Positions 1-8,293 of a stretch of DNA of 64,000 nucleotides are shown in pieces. Numbering within the stretch: position 1 is the stretch's first letter; each line of letters begins with the position of its first letter. The stretch lies in the NCBI GenBank assembly GCA_029983505.1, contig JASBZK010000007.1, forward strand, positions 1-64,000. Reading direction: 5' to 3'. The stretch is from Porphyromonas sp. Lineage in GTDB: Bacteria; Bacteroidota; Bacteroidia; Bacteroidales; Porphyromonadaceae. The position numbers and the translations under genes were made by a program. The notes below the pieces were generated by a model. It did no database searches and was not told where the DNA came from. It saw only the letters and a list, made by a program, of their open reading frames with translations.

Positions 1-455
1 CCGTTGGCCTGCTGATGGTCGGGGCGGACGAAAGCGCGTCCCAGTTCGATGCAATGGGGAAGGTATTCGGTGATGAAGGTGTCCGAGTAGAAGAGGATTT
101 CTTCGCTTGCAAGGTTGGTCTCCGTGCCGTGTACGATGGCTTCTTTGCCGAGGATATAGCGGTAGCCGCCGAGGATCTTTTTGGCTGAGGGATCCCAGAC
201 GATGAGCTGGCGGTATCCCGAAGGGTCATAGTCGTGGTAGTCGATGTCCAGAGGCAGCCCTGTCCCAGCCTTGAAAACCCGGAAGGCCTCTTCCCTCAGC
301 CGCCCTACTTCGAGCATAGTGCTGGGGGCTTCGTAGCCTCTGAATGAATAGATGAGATTATTGCTCCTATTGGTCGGTCTCAGTGGGGTAAGGGCACCAA
401 GCTCTGCCTCTATCTTTTCGGGGGCTATGGGCTCAATGAGTGACAGTTCTATCAT
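1..455 (-). CDS. glsB: Glycine-lipid N-acyltransferase GlsB-like (GNAT/hemolysin family), partial
   Basis: The gene starts at the ATG read leftwards from 455 and runs off the left edge, so only about the first 151 residues are present. Visible motifs are GRLREEAFR, a GTGLPLDID stretch, QLIVWDP, ILGGYRYILG and, near the cut, ELGRAFVRPDHQ. These are typical of the acyltransferases long annotated as putative hemolysins in Bacteroidetes. In Bacteroides thetaiotaomicron this family (GlsB) adds the first acyl chain to glycine to make glycine lipids. Its usual partner glsA cannot be checked because the gene is cut. The upstream operon ends in a strong terminator at 561-602, so this gene probably has its own promoter. 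The family is clear; the exact substrate is inferred from homology. Confidence 0.75.
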   Translation of the reverse strand, partial: MIELSLIEPIAPEKIEAELGALTPLRPTNRSNNLIYSFRGYEAPSTMLEVGRLREEAFRVFKAGTGLPLDIDYHDYDPSGYRQLIVWDPSAKKILGGYRYILGKEAIVHGTETNLASEEILFYSDTFITEYLPHCIELGRAFVRPDHQQAN

Positions 456-560
456 ATCCTTGCAAAAATTATGTGCCGGGTGAAAATCGCTACGGGTATC
501 TCTACCGCTTTTTTCGCATATAAAGGTACTAAAAGATGACCAAACGGGGTGGGGGTGCAA

Positions 561-602
561 AAAAGGTACGTACCAAGGCGGGCGCCTCGGTACGTACCTT
601 TT
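561..602 (-). terminator. Near-perfect 42-base palindrome, probable bidirectional terminator
   Basis: The two arms AAAAGGTACGTACC (561-574) and GGTACGTACCTTTT (589-602) are exact reverse complements, and the centre pairs AGGCG with CGCCT. Read leftwards, as for transcripts leaving the glucosaminidase gene that stops at 650, the hairpin ends in a run of six T. This is a good Rho-independent terminator. Because the arms begin with A and end with T, it could also work in the other direction. Confidence 0.75.
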
Positions 603-647
603 GGATTTCTCGGTCCGGCCAAAAAAACTTTTTCGGTCCGTGTCTCG
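561..647. repeat. Intergenic GTACGTAC/CAGACC repeat, copy 1
   Basis: It contains two copies of GGTACGTACC (565-574, 589-598), then TCGGTCCGGCC, then CGGTCCGTGTCTCG (634-647), which ends three bases before the stop codon of the glucosaminidase gene. This is the first of about 15 related intergenic copies in the window. The remaining bases between 456 and 560 show no gene. Confidence 0.7.
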
Positions 648-649
648 TC

Positions 650-1645
650 TTAGCGGAGACGGAGGATGTCGCCTTCCGTGGGCTCGTAGTCGGGTGTCAA
701 GCCGTTGAGGTCGTAGAGCGCGGAGAGCTGAAGCCCGTAGGTCTGGGCGATGCTGTGGATGGATTCGCCGACTTTGACGGTGTGCTCATAGAATGGAGGC
801 TCGGCTCTGAGCAATTTTCTCTGGAGGTAGACGATGTCGCCCTCGGAGAGGGGGTAGCCTTTCGGAAAGTCGTTGAACCGCTGCAGCTCGCGCTCCGAGA
901 TGCCCATATCCCGCGCGATGGAGGGAAGGTCGTCATTGGGCTTGGCGAGGACGTAGAGCAGACCGTAGCTGATGAAGACGTCACGCTCGTCTCTCGGTGC
1001 CGTGTCGCGTGTGGCGGGCTTTTGGTACTGAAGGGGGTCGCCTTGGCGGTTCACTTCACGCTTGGGCTGTGTGGGGCGGTTGTAGGCGTAGCGACGGTCG
1101 GGGTTGTCGTCTGTGATGAGGTAGAGCTGATAGTCCTCTATTATTTTGATCAGCTTATTGGCATAGCCTCTGTCCGTGGCATAGCCGGCTCTCTGAAGTC
1201 CTTTTGCCCAACCCTTGTAGTCGTCCATACTGAGGTTGAAGAGCCCCGCGTAGCGGCTGTTATTGCGGAGAAACTTCCCGTGGTCGTCAAAAGAATCCTG
1301 GATGTCGCTATAGACGCGGAAACAGTCTCTCGGGCCGTCGTCCTTCTGATAAAACTTCTCGCCCCGCCAGTCGTGACACTTGATGCCGAAATGGTTATTC
1401 GCCCGCGAAGCGAGCGTACTCTTGCCGGCACCGCTCTCAAGGAGTCCCTGCGCCAAGGTTATGGCCGCCGGGACACGGTAGATCTTTTGGCTGACGAGGG
1501 CGCGCTCCGCGTTACGCTCGATATAGGCATTGTAGGCCGACTTGGGGCGTGTCTCGGTGGGGCGGGTGACGACGGTGCGGCTCGTCTTGCATCCGCTGAC
1601 GAAAGCGAGGGAAAGCGCGAGGATAAGGAGGGCGTATTTTCTCAT
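650..1645 (-). CDS. Glucosaminidase-domain peptidoglycan hydrolase with LysM, lipoprotein
   Basis: 331 residues. The N-terminus MRKYALLILALSLAFVSGC is a lipoprotein signal with the acylated Cys at 19. A FlgJ/LytB-type glucosaminidase domain follows (about residues 50-180), with ITLAQGLLESGAGKS carrying the expected catalytic Glu, then NNHFGIKCH and YATDRGYANKLI. After a charged linker, a C-terminal LysM domain (about 285-331, HTVKVGESIHSIAQTYG) should bind peptidoglycan; a second, weaker LysM-like stretch lies near 225-275. It probably cleaves GlcNAc-MurNAc bonds from the periplasm. It is the last gene of the GH2-cutC-comB operon and overlaps comB by four bases (ATGA). Confidence 0.9.
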   Translation of the reverse strand: MRKYALLILALSLAFVSGCKTSRTVVTRPTETRPKSAYNAYIERNAERALVSQKIYRVPAAITLAQGLLESGAGKSTLASRANNHFGIKCHDWRGEKFYQKDDGPRDCFRVYSDIQDSFDDHGKFLRNNSRYAGLFNLSMDDYKGWAKGLQRAGYATDRGYANKLIKIIEDYQLYLITDDNPDRRYAYNRPTQPKREVNRQGDPLQYQKPATRDTAPRDERDVFISYGLLYVLAKPNDDLPSIARDMGISERELQRFNDFPKGYPLSEGDIVYLQRKLLRAEPPFYEHTVKVGESIHSIAQTYGLQLSALYDLNGLTPDYEPTEGDILRLR

Positions 1646-2364
1646 ATCGTGAGGACGATTTCTTTTGATTCGGGGGAGAGGCGCGCGACGGGTACGACGG
1701 AGCAGGTGTCGGGGGTGAGGCAGTACTCGAAGCTTTCAAGCTTCTCCGCCCGGACGAGCCTCGGGTAGTGATCGGATTTTTTGACCGCTTCGATGAGGGT
1801 TCTTTCATCATAGAGCGGGGTGACCATCCTCAGGGCGTCGGAGGAGGGGCGGTGGGTCGCTTTGAGACGCTCATAGAGGGCGGCACCGAAGAGTGCGTCC
1901 TCCAAAGAGACTTTCCCCTTCCAGCCGGCTGCGACGGCGTAGACGGACTTCGCGCGGCAGAAGTCTGCCACGGCGGAGAGGTTGGAGAAGGCACCCACGA
2001 TCACTTCGGCGTCGGGGTTAGCGGAGAAGCAGGCTTTGATGGTGCGGGTGCCGTTGGTGGTCGTGAAGTAGATTTCCTGACCCGCCACGGCTTCCCCAGA
2101 GTACTCGGAGGGGTCGTTACCGAAACGGGCAAAAGGGAGCCTCCGGACTTCACGCTCGGCACCGACGAGGTACCCCTTCGCCGCTTTTTCTTCCGCTTCG
2201 GGAACCGTCTCGAGGGGGTAGATGCACTTTGCGCCGTTTTGGAGGGCGGTGACTATGGTGGTCGAGGCGCGGAGGATATCGGCGACGACGTAGACGGTCT
2301 TCCCCTCCGGTGCCGGGTAGGCAGGGATGAGGAGCGGGGAGAGGATAAGGTCTATCTCTTTCAT
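1642..2364 (-). CDS. comB: Probable 2-phosphosulfolactate phosphatase (ComB family)
   Basis: 240 residues, the usual family length. Motifs include VVADILRASTTIVTAL at the start, AEREVRRLPF and GNDPSEY in the middle, and the conserved YFTTTNGTRTI. Known ComB is a Mg-dependent phosphatase acting on 2-phosphosulfolactate in coenzyme M synthesis. Bacteroidetes do not make coenzyme M, so the real substrate here is uncertain; another sulfonate or phosphate ester is possible. It overlaps cutC upstream and the glucosaminidase downstream by four bases each, so translation of the three is probably coupled. Confidence 0.85.
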   Translation of the reverse strand: MKEIDLILSPLLIPAYPAPEGKTVYVVADILRASTTIVTALQNGAKCIYPLETVPEAEEKAAKGYLVGAEREVRRLPFARFGNDPSEYSGEAVAGQEIYFTTTNGTRTIKACFSANPDAEVIVGAFSNLSAVADFCRAKSVYAVAAGWKGKVSLEDALFGAALYERLKATHRPSSDALRMVTPLYDERTLIEAVKKSDHYPRLVRAEKLESFEYCLTPDTCSVVPVARLSPESKEIVLTI

Positions 2365-3098
2365 CGAAATTGCTCTATGAGGGCTCTTACTTTCGTCTCG
2401 TCCGTCGCTTCAAGGAGGTACTCTTTCTCCGTCCCTTCTCCACCCATACCCACGCGGGGATTGCGATAGACCATCGCGCTGTCGTAAGTGGATCGGAGTG
2501 TGCCGTGGAGTGCGCCGACGCCGGAGCGGGTGACGACCTCGAGGGCATTTTCGGGTCGAACCCCGCTGCCCGCCATGATGGTGATGCGATCTCCCGCGGT
2601 TCCTACCAGCTCACGAATTTGGTCGACCCCGGCGAGTGCGGAGGCTGCACCGCCGGAAGTTAGGATGCGGGAGAAACCGAGGCGTATGGCTTCGTCCAAG
2701 GACTTCATCGGGTTCCGTACCATGTCGAAGGCGCGGTGGAGTGTACAGGGCTTGCCATCCGCAGCGTCAAGGAGGCGTGCATTGGCAAGGAGGTCGAGCT
2801 CACCTCGGGGGGTGAGTACGCCGAAGACGAATCCCGCCACCCCCAGCTCATAGAAGTACTCGATGTCGTACTCCATCTGACGCAGTTCGTACTCATCATA
2901 GAGGAAGTCGCCGCCACGGGGTCGGATGATGGGATAGATGGGCAGGTCGCAATTTTCGAGTGCGATTTCGGCGAAGCTGTAGGACGGAGTGAGACCTCCG
3001 TCGGAGAGACCCGCCGAGAGTTCGATTCTATGGGCGCCGCCTCTTCGGGCGGCTATGCAGGAGCGGACGGAGTCCGCGCAGACTTCGAGTTCTATCAT
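2361..3098 (-). CDS. cutC: CutC family protein
   Basis: 245 residues forming a TIM barrel: MIELEVCADS at the first strand, ARRGGAHRIELSAGLSDGGLTPS, then IRPRGGDFLYD, GFVFGVLTPRGELD, LHRAFDMV, RILTSGGA and IMAGSGVRPEN. All are hallmarks of CutC. The family was first linked to copper tolerance, but its biochemical role is unsettled. It overlaps by four bases with the GH2 gene upstream and with comB downstream. Nothing in the operon points specifically to copper. Confidence 0.92.
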   Translation of the reverse strand: MIELEVCADSVRSCIAARRGGAHRIELSAGLSDGGLTPSYSFAEIALENCDLPIYPIIRPRGGDFLYDEYELRQMEYDIEYFYELGVAGFVFGVLTPRGELDLLANARLLDAADGKPCTLHRAFDMVRNPMKSLDEAIRLGFSRILTSGGAASALAGVDQIRELVGTAGDRITIMAGSGVRPENALEVVTRSGVGALHGTLRSTYDSAMVYRNPRVGMGGEGTEKEYLLEATDETKVRALIEQFR

Positions 3099-5671
3099 TG
3101 TGCATTGAGTGTCTGAAAGTGCAGGTCGGAGAGCGAGCTAAGAGGGGTGATGGCGGGGTGTGTGATGGTCACGGTCTTTGTCTCGCCCGGAAGGAGGTCA
3201 AAAAAGTTGTCCGAGAGTCGCGCGCCCTGCCACTCGTCCGGGGTGCGGATATAGAGGTCTTTCGCGAGGGTGCCGGACGATAGGGTAAGCACCATTTTGC
3301 CCTCTGTGACGCGCACTTCTGCCAAAGGTTTAAAAGGCGGCAGGCGGAGCTCTTTCGGCTTCAAAGGGTAATAGATCCGCCGGGCGAGGGCGACCCCGTC
3401 CTTTCCCTCGGCTTGGATGAGGACGACCATTTGGCCGCCGTTTTGGGCAAAAAGAGCTTCGTCAAGATTCTCCACCCGCTTGGAGAAAGGTTCACCCACG
3501 GGTGGGGCGTAGTCTTTGGACTGCGTCCATAGCTCTTGCCCCGCGAAGTCCATCGCCCGAAGTGTGATCTTCACGCTGCCGTCTATGGCTTGGTCGGAGC
3601 AGAGCCAGAGCTCGTGCCTTCCCTCTTTCTCCACGATGTCGACGATGACGGGTGCGAGAGCCGATCGGAGCTTATAGTGGAGTGCTTTCCAATTGCCGTA
3701 ATAGTCCACCGAGGACCAGCTGATGGCGGGCCAAACGTCGTTGAGCTGCCAGAAAAGGAGCCCTTGGTTCGTCGGATAGCCTCTCCTGATGGCTCTAATG
3801 GCGTAATCCATCCCGTGACCTTGGAGGAGCTGCCCGGTGTAGACGTAGTCGGTGAACTTCTCCGGTACGTCGTACGACCGCTTCATATAGTCCGTGATGG
3901 TTCGGTTGCCGATGAAAGACCTCTGGCGGTACTGCAAGAGGGGGTGGTCGATGTCGAGGCTGTTAGCCGGCACACCCGGGGCAAAAGCGCGGATGGTCTT
4001 CATCTCGGGGAACGCCTGGAAGCCGAACTCGGAAGAGAACCGGCCGTAATTTTTGTCGAAAGTGTCGAAGCCCTCACCGCCGAACCACACGCCCCAGTAG
4101 TGGCTGTCTCCCGAGAGGAGGCTCTCCGGGGAGCCCCAGTTGGCGGAGATCGGAGACCCGTGTATGTAAGCCGTGCCGGGGGCATATCGCTCCACGAGAC
4201 CCGGTAGAAGCCCGCGGAAGAAGTCGTCATAGTCCCGGCGCATCTTCTGCCACTCTTCGTCCGTGTATCCGTACTTCTTTTTCCAACCCCAGTGCTCTAT
4301 GCCTTCCAGCACCTCGTTATTCCCGCAAAAAAGCGCCAAGGAGGGGTGACGGGCTATGCGGGTGAGGTTGTCTCGCAGCTCCTGAGTGACGTTTTCTCTA
4401 AATTGAGGGTCATTGGGGTAGGTGGAGCAGGCAAAAGGGAAGTCCTGCCAGATGAGGATGCCGAGGTTGTCTGCGAGGTTGTAAAACTCCTCCGTCTCAT
4501 ACATCCCTCCACCCCAAACCCGCAGCATATTGATGTGCACGGGCAGGAGGTCTTCTTTGAAAAGCTTTGAGAGGGAGTAGGGGTCTCCCACCTCTCTGAA
4601 CCGCCTCTCGTGGGGGAGGTAGTTGGCACCTTTGGCGTAAAAAGGGCGGCCGTTCACCCGTAGGGCGAACCGCTCCCCGAGCTTGTCTTTCGTCCGATCC
4701 AATACAATCTCACGGATGCCGAAGGTCAAACTCTTTGCGGCCGTTTCGCGGCCGTCTCTGAGGAGCGCAATCCGAACCGAGTAGAGCGGTTGGTCGCCCA
4801 TCCCGTTGGGCCACCACAGACGCGGATTCCGGAGATCGAACTCTACGGATGACGCCAAAGTGTCGGAGGGGGCGGAAACTACCTTTTGGGACAAAAGTTT
4901 GCCCTCCGGGCTGAAGAGCTCTACGCGTGCCCTAAGCCCTTCTGAAGCACATACAGACCGAAAAGAAAGCGAGATACGGGCCGAAGTAAAATTCTTGCAC
5001 AGACCGACGCGAAGTCCTATGTCCGTGAGAAATCCGTCCTCCACACGCTCCAAGCGCACAGGGGCGTCCACCCCCATGGCGATGAGCCTTGGTCCCCAGT
5101 CCCAACCGAAGTGGTAAGGCGCGGTGCGGACGAGGGGAGAGTAGTGGATATCGGCACGGTCGTTGTCCGCGGGGTAATTGAGCCCCGAAGAGAGGTAGAG
5201 GGGGTGCGCCTTCTTTGTCGGCGAGAGAAGGCGGATGAGGAGGCGGTTTGTGCCGGGACGGAGGAACTCTTTGACCTCAAAGTCGTAGTCTCTGAAGTAA
5301 TTCTCCGTCGTCCCCACGAGACCGCCATTGAGGTAGATCTCACCGAACGTGTCCACTTGCTTCAGCCTCAGAAAGTAGGCTTTGGCACTCCGGAGTGCGT
5401 CGCTGTCGACTTCAAAAGTCGTCTCCATCGTCCAGTCCCTGTCCGAGACCCACTGCACTTTTTCTTCGTTTCTGCCGACGAAAGGGTCCGGGATGAGGTG
5501 ACGTGCTTTCAGCTCCTCCTGTACCGTCCCCGGCACCGCCATCGGAAAGCGCAGGCTGTCGCCTTCGAGGGATACGATGAATTCGGTCAAGACCGAAACC
5601 TGCCCCCTGCTTAGGAGCGGACAAGCGGAGAGAGAGAGGATGAGGAGTAGAACTTTTGTGGAGGGACGCAT
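3095..5671 (-). CDS. Glycoside hydrolase family 2, probable exported beta-mannosidase
   Basis: 858 residues from the ATG at 5671. A longer frame exists up to 5803, but its first 44 residues lie upstream of a consensus promoter and do not look coding. The start gives a signal peptide (MRPSTKVLLLILSLSACPLL). The protein has the GH2 order of sugar-binding jelly roll, immunoglobulin-like domain and TIM barrel. RVWGGGMYE and FCGNNE carry the acid/base Glu (about E453), and SSEFGFQAFPE the nucleophile (about E548). The tryptophan-rich QLNDVWPAISWSSVDYYGNWK is typical of beta-mannosidases. It probably trims beta-mannose from host N-glycan cores in the periplasm. It is the first gene of a four-gene operon. 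Confidence 0.9.
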   Translation of the reverse strand: MRPSTKVLLLILSLSACPLLSRGQVSVLTEFIVSLEGDSLRFPMAVPGTVQEELKARHLIPDPFVGRNEEKVQWVSDRDWTMETTFEVDSDALRSAKAYFLRLKQVDTFGEIYLNGGLVGTTENYFRDYDFEVKEFLRPGTNRLLIRLLSPTKKAHPLYLSSGLNYPADNDRADIHYSPLVRTAPYHFGWDWGPRLIAMGVDAPVRLERVEDGFLTDIGLRVGLCKNFTSARISLSFRSVCASEGLRARVELFSPEGKLLSQKVVSAPSDTLASSVEFDLRNPRLWWPNGMGDQPLYSVRIALLRDGRETAAKSLTFGIREIVLDRTKDKLGERFALRVNGRPFYAKGANYLPHERRFREVGDPYSLSKLFKEDLLPVHINMLRVWGGGMYETEEFYNLADNLGILIWQDFPFACSTYPNDPQFRENVTQELRDNLTRIARHPSLALFCGNNEVLEGIEHWGWKKKYGYTDEEWQKMRRDYDDFFRGLLPGLVERYAPGTAYIHGSPISANWGSPESLLSGDSHYWGVWFGGEGFDTFDKNYGRFSSEFGFQAFPEMKTIRAFAPGVPANSLDIDHPLLQYRQRSFIGNRTITDYMKRSYDVPEKFTDYVYTGQLLQGHGMDYAIRAIRRGYPTNQGLLFWQLNDVWPAISWSSVDYYGNWKALHYKLRSALAPVIVDIVEKEGRHELWLCSDQAIDGSVKITLRAMDFAGQELWTQSKDYAPPVGEPFSKRVENLDEALFAQNGGQMVVLIQAEGKDGVALARRIYYPLKPKELRLPPFKPLAEVRVTEGKMVLTLSSGTLAKDLYIRTPDEWQGARLSDNFFDLLPGETKTVTITHPAITPLSSLSDLHFQTLNAQ

Positions 5672-5702
5672 ATTTTTTGCCGATACTGAATATTCACGTA
5701 TG

Positions 5703-5710
5703 CAAATGTA
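5703..5710 (-). promoter_or_regulatory. -7 element of the GH2 operon
   Basis: The minus strand reads TACATTTG here, matching TAnnTTTG. The expected start of transcription is near 5696, giving a leader of about 25 bases before the ATG at 5671. It lies back to back with the PBP1A promoter. Confidence 0.6.
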
Positions 5711-5742
5711 CCGCTTTTTCCAACTGCAAACCGAAAAATGGG

Positions 5743-5750
5743 TACCTTTG
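5743..5750 (+). promoter_or_regulatory. -7 element of the PBP1A gene
   Basis: TACCTTTG, the form also seen before both tRNA genes, nrdD and aroQ in this window. It lies 69 bases before the PBP1A ATG. The -33 box is not clear. Confidence 0.6.
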
Positions 5751-5818
5751 CAGCGGTGTGCAATTGCTTTCTGTGAAGAAAGCCCTTCATTCGTCCATAA
5801 CACATAAGATATACAGAT

Positions 5819-8212
5819 ATGAAGCTAAAAGGGACAAACCTTGTCATCGCGACGCTGTGGGGACTGTTCGGAGCCCTCGTCCTCGCCGTGATTCTCTTCG
5901 TCCTTGCTGTCTCTTGGGGCATCATCGGCTATATGCCGGATATCGAACAGCTCCAAAACCCCATCGATAAATACGCTTCCCAAGTCATCAGCGAAGACGG
6001 TGTCGTCCTCGGATCCTATGCCCGCGCAGGCGGTAACCGACTCTTCGTGGACTACAGTGAGCTTTCTCCGGATCTCGTCAACGCCCTCATCGCCACGGAA
6101 GACAAGCGTTTTAAGGAGCACTCCGGCATCGATATGCGGGGTGTCTTCCGCGTCATTTGGAAGACCCTCATCCTCGGTGACGAAAACTCGGGCGGGGGCT
6201 CCACCATCACGCAGCAGCTTGCCAAACAGCTCTATTCCCCGAGAGTCAACAATATCGTAGAGCGCGCTTTCCAGAAACCGATAGAGTGGGTGATCGCGGT
6301 TCAGCTCGAGCGTTTTTACACCAAAGAGGAGATCATCACGCTCTACCTCAATCAGTTCGACTTCCTGTACCAGGCGGTCGGCATAGAGCGTGCCGCGCAG
6401 ACGTATTTCGGCAAGAAACCCGCGGACTTGTCTCTGGAAGAGGCTGCCACCCTCGTGGGTATGGCCAAAAACCCCTCTTACTTCAACCCCGTACGCTTCA
6501 ACGAGCGTACACAGGGACGGCGCAACGTCGTCCTCTCCCTGATGCGCGAAGCCGGCTACATCTCCGCGTCCGAAGCCGAAGAGGCCCAAGCTAAGCCCCT
6601 CACGCTTCATTTCAGTCGTGAGAACCACAACTCCGGCATCGCCCCCTACTTCCGCGCCTACCTCCAGCAAATCATGATGGCGAAGGAACCCAAAGAGAGC
6701 GACTACCCCTACGATTGGCAAAAAGAAGACTATAAGCGCGCCGTGGCCGAGTGGGAGAATAACCCCCTCTACGGTTGGTGCAACAAAAATAAGAAACCCA
6801 ACGGCGACAACTACGACCTCTACGCCGACGGACTGAAAATATACACGGGGATAAACTCCCGTATGCAGGCTCACGCCGAAGAAGCGATGCTCGAACACCT
6901 CGGCGCCGATCTGCAACCCGTCTTCAATAGGGAGAAAGCAGGCCGGTCTTATGCCCCCTTCTCCAGAGACGTCACGGAGAGTGAGCGCGAAGAAATCATC
7001 CGGAACTCTCTCCGTAACACCGACCGGTACCGCGCTCTGAAAAAAGAGGGCGCTTCCGAGCGGGAGATAGAGACCGTCATGAATACGCCCGTCGAGATGA
7101 GCATCCTCGCTTACTCCAAGTCTCACAAAGGGCACACCGAGCTCGTCGACACCGTCCTCTCCCCAAGGGACTCCGTCCTTTACTACAAGAGCCTTCTCCG
7201 CTCCGGCTTTATGTGCATGGACGTCCACACCGGTGCCGTGCGCGCTTATGTGGGGGGCATAGACTTCTCCACGATGAAGTACGATATGGTCACGCAGGGC
7301 AGACGCCAGGTGGGCTCTACTATGAAGCCGTACCTCTATTCGATGGCGATGAACGAGGGCTTCACGCCCTGTGACCAGATGCTCCACGTGCCCCAGCACA
7401 TCCGCACCGAGGCCGGTACCATTTGGTCGCCGAAGAACGCAGGACACGGCTCGGGCGGTATGGTCTCCATCAAGTGGGGACTCCAAAACTCCTCCAACTG
7501 GGTGACCGCTTGGCTTATGGGGCAGATGTCGCCCTACGCCTTCGTCGAGCTCCTCCGGAGCTTCGGCATCACAGGACATATGGATCCAGTCCCCTCCATC
7601 TCGCTCGGGACGCACGATATATCCGTGGCGGAGATGGCGAGCGGCTTTACCACATTCGCGGCTGCGGGCATTCGTGTCGATCCGCTCTATGTGACGCGCA
7701 TCGAGGATGAATACGGCAATGTCGTCGCGGAGTTCACGGCCAAACACACCGAAGTGCTTCCCGCCCGTGCCGCTTACCGTACCCTCTACATGCTTCAGAG
7801 TGTCATAAACGAAGGCACGGGCAGTCGGGTACGCTTCCGCTATGGGCTCACGGCCGATATGGGGGGCAAGACCGGCACCACGCAGAACCACTCCGACGGT
7901 TGGTTTATGGGCTTCACGCCGAACCTCTCCGCAGGGTGCTGGGTAGGCGGCGAAGACCGATCGATTCACTTCGACGGCATCGGTATGGGGCAGGGCGCCA
8001 GTATGGCCTTGCCGATCGTGGCGCTCTTCTACAAAAAAGTCTTTGACGACGCCGAGCTCCGCAAGCGTGCGGATGTCCTGGGCATCAATCCCGATGAGAA
8101 ATTTGTCTACCCGCCCGAGTACCAAGACCCGTGTGCCAGGGATGACAACGGCATCAAGGCTCCGGTCTCGACTGCGCCTGTGAAGCAGGAAATCGATGAC
8201 CTTTTCCAGTGA
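5819..8212 (+). CDS. mrcA: Penicillin-binding protein 1A (bifunctional transglycosylase/transpeptidase)
   Basis: 797 residues. One N-terminal membrane helix (about 8-34) anchors it in the inner membrane. The GT51 transglycosylase domain follows with ATEDKRFKEHSGID (catalytic Glu about 94) and GGSTITQQLAKQL. The transpeptidase domain has the three penicillin-binding motifs: GSTMK with nucleophile Ser500 and Lys503, SSN in LQNSSNW, and KTGTT. It polymerises and crosslinks peptidoglycan. The region between the two domains (about 290-430) is rich in charged residues, as in other Bacteroidetes class A PBPs. It is followed closely by the pseudouridine synthase gene. Confidence 0.95.
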   Translation: MKLKGTNLVIATLWGLFGALVLAVILFVLAVSWGIIGYMPDIEQLQNPIDKYASQVISEDGVVLGSYARAGGNRLFVDYSELSPDLVNALIATEDKRFKEHSGIDMRGVFRVIWKTLILGDENSGGGSTITQQLAKQLYSPRVNNIVERAFQKPIEWVIAVQLERFYTKEEIITLYLNQFDFLYQAVGIERAAQTYFGKKPADLSLEEAATLVGMAKNPSYFNPVRFNERTQGRRNVVLSLMREAGYISASEAEEAQAKPLTLHFSRENHNSGIAPYFRAYLQQIMMAKEPKESDYPYDWQKEDYKRAVAEWENNPLYGWCNKNKKPNGDNYDLYADGLKIYTGINSRMQAHAEEAMLEHLGADLQPVFNREKAGRSYAPFSRDVTESEREEIIRNSLRNTDRYRALKKEGASEREIETVMNTPVEMSILAYSKSHKGHTELVDTVLSPRDSVLYYKSLLRSGFMCMDVHTGAVRAYVGGIDFSTMKYDMVTQGRRQVGSTMKPYLYSMAMNEGFTPCDQMLHVPQHIRTEAGTIWSPKNAGHGSGGMVSIKWGLQNSSNWVTAWLMGQMSPYAFVELLRSFGITGHMDPVPSISLGTHDISVAEMASGFTTFAAAGIRVDPLYVTRIEDEYGNVVAEFTAKHTEVLPARAAYRTLYMLQSVINEGTGSRVRFRYGLTADMGGKTGTTQNHSDGWFMGFTPNLSAGCWVGGEDRSIHFDGIGMGQGASMALPIVALFYKKVFDDAELRKRADVLGINPDEKFVYPPEYQDPCARDDNGIKAPVSTAPVKQEIDDLFQ

Positions 8213-8293
8213 GAAATGAATTTTTGCGACCGTGAGGCCGCTCTGCTTCTCCGCGATGGAGAGGCCGGTAACATACAGACACACCAAAACAAG

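Noticed and set aside
536..1768. 410-codon plus-strand frame at the left end
   Set aside because: It is antisense to the glucosaminidase lipoprotein gene and starts inside the terminator palindrome.
5671..5803. Longer start for the GH2 gene at 5803
   Set aside because: The extra 44 residues lie upstream of the TACATTTG promoter element and would mask the signal peptide that starts at 5671.
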